From an uncultured Bacilli bacterium (lineage in GTDB: Bacteria; Bacillota_I; Bacilli_A; RF39; UBA660), in assembly GCA_947585885.1 (NCBI GenBank), contig CANPXI010000009.1, positions 1 to 16,272 of the forward strand: 16,272 bases of DNA, in the 5' to 3' direction. The stretch's first letter is position 1. The number at the start of each line of letters is the position of its first letter. This document shows positions 12,214-16,272 of the stretch, in pieces. Below the pieces are notes generated by a model. The model was not told where the DNA came from. It worked only from the letters and a program-made list of their open reading frames with translations, and did not search any database. Both the position numbers and the translations under genes were made by a program.

Positions 12214-15011
12214 TTTAGATATATTCCTGTGTAACTTTCTTTTACTTTTGATACTTCTTCTGGAGTACCTGTTGCGACTACTTGTCCACCTAAGTCTCCA
12301 CCTTCAGGGCCTAAGTCAATTATGTGGTCTGCTACTTTTATTATGTCTAGGTTATGCTCGATTACTATTACTGTGTCTCCGTTATCTACTATTCTATTTA
12401 GTATTTCTAATAGTTTCTTTATATCATCAGTATGAAGTCCAGTAGATGGTTCATCTAGTATATAAACACTTTTACCAGTAGGACGTTTTTGAAGTTCTTT
12501 TGCAAGTTTTACACGACCTGCTTCACCACCTGAAAGTGTTACTGCATTTTGTCCTAGTTTAACGTACCCTAGTCCTACATCGTGCATTGTTTCTAATATT
12601 CTTTTTACTTTAGGAACATTTTCAAATACTTCTAGGGCTTCATCTACTCTTAAGTCTAATACTTCTGCAATGTTTAGACCTTTAAATTTAATGTTAAGTG
12701 TTTCGTTATTATATCTTTTTCCGTGACATACATCACATGGAACATATACGTCTGGTAAGAAATGCATTTCTATTTTTTTAACACCGTCTCCATTACAAGC
12801 TTCACATCTTCCACCTTTTACGTTAAAACTGAATCTACTTTTAGTGTATCCTCTCATTTTTGCTTCTTTAGTTTCAGTAAATACATCTCTTATTAGATCA
12901 AATAGTCCTACATATGTTGATGGGTTACTTCTTGGTGTTCTTCCTATTGGATCTTGGCTAATGTATACAACTTTATCTACGTCTTCTATTCCTTTTATTG
13001 ATTTAAATTTACCTGGTTTTTCTTTTGAACGGTAAATGGTAGATGATAGTTTTTTATAAAGTATTTCGTTTACTAAACTACTTTTACCACTTCCACTTAC
13101 TCCAGTTACGCATACAAATTTGCCTTTTGGTATTTTTACATTTATGTTTTTAAGGTTGTTTTCTTCTGCACCTTTTATTTCAATAAATTTGCCACTGCCT
13201 TTTCTTCTTTTTTTAGGTACTTCTATTTTTAGTTTTCCACTTAGGTATTTACCTGTTATGCTGCTTTCGTTTTTCATTATTTCTTCAGGTGTACCTTGGG
13301 CTACTACATATCCACCTTTTTCACCTGCGACTGGGCCTATATCAATTATGTAGTCACTTGCAAGCATTGTATCAGTGTCGTGTTCAACTACTATAAGTGT
13401 GTTACCTAAGTCTCTCATTTCTTTTAAAGATGCAATTAGTTTATCATTATCTCTTTGGTGAAGTCCAATTGATGGCTCATCTAATACATATAGTATTCCA
13501 CTTAGTTTACTACCTATTTGAGTCGCTAGTCTTATTCTTTGACTTTCTCCACCTGAAAGTGTGCTAGCACTTCTAGATAGTGTTAAGTAGTCTAGGCCTA
13601 CGTTATGTAAAAAGTTTAGTCTTTCTTTTATTTCTTTTAGTATTAAGAAAGATATTTCCTCTTCTGTTTTTGTTAGTTTTAGTTTGTCAAAGAATGTTAT
13701 TAAGTCTCTGATACTTAGTTCAGTTACTTCATATATGTTTTTTCCACCAACAAATACGTTTAGCATTTTTTCATCTAGTCTTCTACCTTTACAAGTGTCA
13801 CAAGGTAGTTCTGTCATATAGCTTTCTATCCATTCACGAATACTAGGACTCGCAGTTTCCATATATCTTCTTTCTAAATTACTTATTATTCCTTCAAAGT
13901 AATCGTGACTTCTTAGTATACTTCCTGTTTTTGTTTTTACTTTAAAATCTAGTTTTTCTTTAGAGCCATAGAATATTATGTCAAATTCTTTTTTTGTGTA
14001 GTCTTTTATTGGTTTATTTAAGTCTATGTTATAATGCTCAGCTACAGAAGATAATTTTTTAAAGTATATGTTTAGTGTTTCACCACTTTGGAAAGAGGCT
14101 ACTGCTCCATTCATTATGCTTTTGTTTTTGTCTGGAATTAATAGGTCTACATCTATACTCATTTTTACTCCTAAACCTTTACAGTCTGGACAAGCTCCGT
14201 AAGGACTATTAAATGAGAACATTCTAGGCTCTAGTTCTTCTAGACTAAAGTTACAGTCTGGACAAGCATAGTTTTCACTCATAAGTATTTCTTTATCACC
14301 TAGTACATTTATTAATACTTTACCTTTAGCCATTTTAGTACTAAGTTCTACACTTTCAAATATTCTACTTCTTGATTTTTCTTTTACTACTATTCTATCT
14401 ACTACTACATCTATTGTGTTTTTTATGTTTTTTTCTAGAGTTATTTCTTCACTTAGGTCTCTTACTTCACCGTCTATTCTAACTCTTACAAACCCATCTT
14501 TTCTTAAGTCTTCTAGTAAGTCTTTATGTGTTCCTTTTTCTCCTCTTACTATTGGACTTAATATTTCGATTTTAGTACCTTCTGGGTACTCCATTATTTT
14601 ATTTACCATTTCTTCAATAGATTGGCTTTTAATTGGTTTTTTGTGTATTGGACAGTAAGGTACACCAATTCTTGCAAATAAAAGTCTTAGGTAGTCATAT
14701 ATTTCAGTTACTGTTCCTACCGTACTTCTTGGGTTTTTGTTTGTTGTTTTTTGGTCTATACTTATACTAGGACTTAGTCCTTCAATTGAATCAACTTCTG
14801 GTTTTTCCATATTACCTAAAAATTGACGTGCATAAGCACTTAAGCTTTCAACGTATCTTCTTTGACCTTCAGCATATATTGTATCAAAAGCTAGACTACT
14901 TTTACCACTTCCACTTACTCCTGTCATTACTATTAGTTTATTTTTAGGTATTTCTATATCTATATTTTTAAGGTTGTTTTCACGCGCTCCTTTTATTACA
15001 ATTTTGTCCAT
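12195..15011 (-). CDS. uvrA: Excinuclease ABC subunit A
   Basis: A 938-residue UvrA of normal length, the damage-sensing ATPase of nucleotide excision repair that loads UvrB at bulky lesions. It has two ABC modules. The first has Walker A GVSGSGKSS (31-39), the UvrB-binding and insertion region, a zinc finger with C250, C253, C274 and C277, and signature LSGGESQRIRLA. The second has Walker A GVSGSGKSSLVNE (about residue 640), the zinc finger CEACNGDG ... CDVCHG around the insertion hairpin, and signature LSGGEAGRVKLA, where the family normally has Gln in place of the second-last Gly (LSGGEAQR). Both Walker B segments (YVLDEPS and YILDEPS) are intact. Ribosome binding site AAAGGAAGTG. It has its own promoter, and uvrB is not adjacent in the window. 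Confidence 0.97.
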   Translation of the reverse strand: MDKIVIKGARENNLKNIDIEIPKNKLIVMTGVSGSGKSSLAFDTIYAEGQRRYVESLSAYARQFLGNMEKPEVDSIEGLSPSISIDQKTTNKNPRSTVGTVTEIYDYLRLLFARIGVPYCPIHKKPIKSQSIEEMVNKIMEYPEGTKIEILSPIVRGEKGTHKDLLEDLRKDGFVRVRIDGEVRDLSEEITLEKNIKNTIDVVVDRIVVKEKSRSRIFESVELSTKMAKGKVLINVLGDKEILMSENYACPDCNFSLEELEPRMFSFNSPYGACPDCKGLGVKMSIDVDLLIPDKNKSIMNGAVASFQSGETLNIYFKKLSSVAEHYNIDLNKPIKDYTKKEFDIIFYGSKEKLDFKVKTKTGSILRSHDYFEGIISNLERRYMETASPSIREWIESYMTELPCDTCKGRRLDEKMLNVFVGGKNIYEVTELSIRDLITFFDKLKLTKTEEEISFLILKEIKERLNFLHNVGLDYLTLSRSASTLSGGESQRIRLATQIGSKLSGILYVLDEPSIGLHQRDNDKLIASLKEMRDLGNTLIVVEHDTDTMLASDYIIDIGPVAGEKGGYVVAQGTPEEIMKNESSITGKYLSGKLKIEVPKKRRKGSGKFIEIKGAEENNLKNINVKIPKGKFVCVTGVSGSGKSSLVNEILYKKLSSTIYRSKEKPGKFKSIKGIEDVDKVVYISQDPIGRTPRSNPSTYVGLFDLIRDVFTETKEAKMRGYTKSRFSFNVKGGRCEACNGDGVKKIEMHFLPDVYVPCDVCHGKRYNNETLNIKFKGLNIAEVLDLRVDEALEVFENVPKVKRILETMHDVGLGYVKLGQNAVTLSGGEAGRVKLAKELQKRPTGKSVYILDEPSTGLHTDDIKKLLEILNRIVDNGDTVIVIEHNLDIIKVADHIIDLGPEGGDLGGQVVATGTPEEVSKVKESYTGIYLKKVLND

Positions 15012-15074
15012 TATTACACTTCCTTTTATTAATATTCACAAATAATTTTGCATTTATTCAAAAAGCACATTAAT

Positions 15075-15103
15075 ATAATAACAAACAAGTGTATGGACGT
15101 CAA
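15075..15103 (-). promoter_or_regulatory. Promoter of uvrA
   Basis: TTGACG (15103-15098) and TATTAT (15080-15075) with a 17-base spacer, start near 15068. I see no Bacillus-type LexA box (CGAAC-N4-GTTCG) around it. Confidence 0.7.
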
Positions 15104-15112
15104 GACTTTTTT

Positions 15113-15143
15113 AAAAGAAAAAATACTTTTTATTTAAAGTATT
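15113..15143 (-). terminator. Terminator after the prepilin-like gene
   Basis: On the minus strand AATACTTT (15143-15136), a 6-base loop, AAAGTATT (15129-15122), then TTTTCTTTT. AT-rich 8-bp stem with a good U-tract, just after the stop codon at 15147. Confidence 0.7.
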
Positions 15144-15146
15144 CAT

Positions 15147-15521
15147 TTATCTATATTTAAATTCACTTACTATTACCCCGTCTTCATTTAGTTTAGATGT
15201 TACACATAGGTTAGCTGGTAATCTATCGTTTGTCATTGGATCTATTAAGTCTGTTTTTAGTAGTCCTTCATTTTGAAGTGTGTATACTCTTGTGCAATGT
15301 TCTTCTACTTCATTATTTAGTATGGCTAGCCTATAAACTTCATGTGTGTTTATGTATAAATCTGCTGCTTGTTCTACTTCTGTTATTAAGTCATTTTGTT
15401 TTCTTAATTTTACTTGGTTTGATATTTCTTCAATTCCAAATATAGAAGTTCCTACAATAGAGACAAGTATTACTATTACTACTAATAACTCAGTTAATGT
15501 AAAACCTTTTTTATTCTTCAT
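15147..15521 (-). CDS. Type IV prepilin-like protein
   Basis: A 124-residue protein with a class III signal: MKNKKG then FTLTELLVVIVIL. Prepilin peptidase would cut after Gly6 and N-methylate Phe; Glu at mature position 5 is present, as needed for pilin assembly. The hydrophobic helix runs from about 7 to 30, followed by an amphipathic stretch (NQVKLRKQNDLITEVEQAADLYINTH) and a small globular C-terminal domain with two Cys (in EEHCTRVY and ANLCVTS) that could form a disulphide. Such proteins occur in type IV pili, competence pseudopili or type II-like systems; no pilus ATPase or peptidase gene is in the window, so it is an isolated copy here. Ribosome binding site AGGTGG lies about 11 bases upstream. 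Confidence 0.85.
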   Translation of the reverse strand: MKNKKGFTLTELLVVIVILVSIVGTSIFGIEEISNQVKLRKQNDLITEVEQAADLYINTHEVYRLAILNNEVEEHCTRVYTLQNEGLLKTDLIDPMTNDRLPANLCVTSKLNEDGVIVSEFKYR

Positions 15522-15543
15522 AACCGTTGCACCACCTAGTATA

Positions 15544-15552
15544 AGTATAACA
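15544..15552 (-). promoter_or_regulatory. Extended -10 promoter of the prepilin-like gene
   Basis: TGTTATACT (15552-15544) is a TGnTATACT extended -10 with no good -35 (only a T-run). It follows the spoVS terminator, so the prepilin gene appears to be a separate unit. Confidence 0.5.
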
Positions 15553-15573
15553 TATTTTTATGAATTAAAAAAT

Positions 15574-15593
15574 AAAAAAGGCTTATTTAGCCT
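15574..15593 (-). terminator. Terminator after spoVS
   Basis: AGGCT-AAATA-AGCCT followed by TTTTT on the minus strand, overlapping the spoVS stop codon. The stem is 5 bp with a further T-rich stretch. Confidence 0.7.
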
Positions 15594-15846
15594 CGATTAT
15601 TAATTTTATAGCAGTTCTTTCTTCGCCGTCAATTGTTATGTCACTAAAAGCTGGGGTGCATACAAGATTTTTTCCAGTTGGCGCTACATAACCTCTTGCA
15701 ATTGCAATTCCTTTTATTGCTTGGTTTAATGCTCCTGCACCTATTGCTTGCATTTCTACAGCTTCATCTCTTTCTCTAAATAAGTTTGCTATTGCACCTG
15801 CTACTTTTTGTGGTGCACTTTTACTAGATACTTTTATTATATCCAT
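15583..15846 (-). CDS. spoVS: Stage V sporulation protein S (SpoVS)
   Basis: An 87-residue SpoVS, almost exactly the 86 residues of the B. subtilis protein. I start it at ATG 15846 (MDIIKVSSKSAP), preceded by AAGGGGG; an in-frame ATG at 15897 would add 17 non-conserved residues and lies in the upstream terminator. The core is very well kept: KVSSKSAPQKVAGAIANLFRE, AIGAGALNQAIKGIAIARGY (an Alba-like fold) and FSDITIDGEERTAIKLII. SpoVS is a small dimeric, probably nucleic-acid-binding protein that affects septation and spore development in Bacillus. It is also found in many non-sporulating bacteria, so it is not proof of sporulation. It follows the AT-hook protein gene but is separated from it by a terminator. 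Confidence 0.93.
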   Translation of the reverse strand: MDIIKVSSKSAPQKVAGAIANLFRERDEAVEMQAIGAGALNQAIKGIAIARGYVAPTGKNLVCTPAFSDITIDGEERTAIKLIIEAK

Positions 15847-15867
15847 TTTTATTTCCCCCTTCGTTAT

Positions 15868-15897
15868 ATTATATTTTGAAATAATTTTTTTATACAA
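15868..15897 (-). promoter_or_regulatory. Possible promoter of spoVS
   Basis: TTGTAT (15897-15892) and TATAAT (15873-15868) with an 18-base spacer. The start would fall at the 5' edge of the ribosome binding site, giving an extremely short leader, so the real start may differ. Confidence 0.4.
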
Positions 15898-15927
15898 AAA
15901 AAGAACTCTTATTTTGAATTCTTTTTT
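15896..15927 (-). terminator. Terminator after the AT-hook protein gene
   Basis: On the minus strand AAGAATTC (15923-15916), a 7-base loop, GAGTTCTT (15908-15901), then more T. The 8-bp stem (one G-T pair) is extended by flanking A/T runs. The TAA stop of the gene is in the loop. Confidence 0.75.
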
Positions 15928-16271
15928 GGTCTTCCTACTTTTTTCTTAGGTGTAGTTGATGCTTTTTTAGTAGTTGTTTTTGGTTTAACTACTGTTTTAG
16001 TTGTTTTATTATTTGTTTTTGGTTTTGTTTCTTTTTTTACTTCCTTTTTAGCTTCTTTCTTTGGCGCTTCTATAACTTTTACTTCTTCTTTTTTGTTTTC
16101 TTTTTTAACACTTTTTTTAGTAGGTGTTGTCTTTTCTTCTTTTACTTCTTTTTCTACTTTTACAGGTACTTCTTCAAGTTTACTTTCCTCTTCTTCTAAG
16201 AATTTTGCTAACATTTTCTTAAATGCTCCGTCAGTTACAAATATTTCTATTAAGTTTTCAATTGTTAACAT
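15909..16271 (-). CDS. Lysine-rich AT-hook, histone H1-like protein
   Basis: A 120-residue frame from an ATG at 16271. The window ends one base later, so the ribosome binding site cannot be seen and the true start could lie further upstream. Residues 1-35 form a short folded-looking segment (MLTIENLIEIFVTDGAFKKM, then an acidic helix). Residues 36-75 are a Lys/Glu-alternating linker, and residues 76-120 a Lys/Thr/Pro-rich tail resembling eukaryotic H1 tails. The last residues KKKVGRPKKNSK contain an AT-hook core (GRPKK) that inserts in the minor groove of AT-rich DNA. I infer a nucleoid-associated DNA-binding role. Low complexity makes homology hard to judge, and no specific family is recognised. 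Confidence 0.75.
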   Translation of the reverse strand: MLTIENLIEIFVTDGAFKKMLAKFLEEEESKLEEVPVKVEKEVKEEKTTPTKKSVKKENKKEEVKVIEAPKKEAKKEVKKETKPKTNNKTTKTVVKPKTTTKKASTTPKKKVGRPKKNSK

Positions 16272-16272
16272 A

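Noticed and set aside
15847..15897. Longer SpoVS starting at 15897
   Set aside because: The extra 17 residues are not part of the family and overlap the upstream terminator; AAGGGGG precedes the ATG at 15846.
1..16272. Mycoplasma-type code with TGA as tryptophan
   Set aside because: TGA ends ecfT and the DUF308 gene at the expected lengths, and no conserved Trp position is encoded by TGA.

Overview
The window comes from a strongly AT-rich, low-GC Gram-positive bacterium. It is most likely an uncultured gut lineage of Bacilli (RF39-like or similar), but this is inference. The evidence is Bacillus-type gene order (uvrA-yvlD-lgt-trxB-rlmB-sigH and ecfA1-ecfA2-ecfT-truA), SpoVS and a SigH-like sigma factor, strong AGGAGG-type ribosome binding sites and AT-ending codons. 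TGA is used as a normal stop, so this is not the Mycoplasma code. Every convincing gene lies on the minus strand, so transcription runs from high to low coordinates. I saw no tRNA, rRNA, CRISPR array, insertion sequence or origin.

Layout, read in the direction of transcription. 16271-15147: a lysine-rich AT-hook protein, SpoVS and a small prepilin-like protein, each followed by a hairpin terminator. 15103-12195: uvrA with its own promoter. 12194-11944: a 251-base intergenic region with two matching palindromes, ahead of yvlD-lgt-trxB. 9801-8456: rlmB-sigH with a good promoter. 8412-4404: a diversity-generating retroelement (DGR) region. 4376-647: the ecfA1-ecfA2-ecfT-truA operon and a DUF308 membrane protein. 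611-1: the start of a secreted surface protein that runs off the window.

The DGR is the main accessory system. It holds a surface target protein with a C-terminal candidate variable region, an Avd accessory protein, a DGR-type reverse transcriptase (LPIGNMTSQ and YMDD motifs) and a stand-alone MutS-domain-I-like protein. I could not find the template repeat in the window. The target gene is split by a frame change in its N-terminal export/beta-sandwich domain, at a place with a slippery-type heptamer. Upstream of it lie a perfect promoter, a 15-codon leader ORF ending in a run of eight G, and a terminator hairpin, which together look like an attenuator.

The most unusual signals are: (1) two G8 tracts in the same 14-base context, 7.7 kb apart, both in front of exported-protein genes; one is the spacer of a promoter and the other ends the leader ORF. 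Both fit phase variation. (2) The two ECF-transporter ATPases have lost essentially all ATP-binding and hydrolysis motifs while staying intact and in operon order. (3) The Avd-RT operon has a short leader with two mutually exclusive hairpins.
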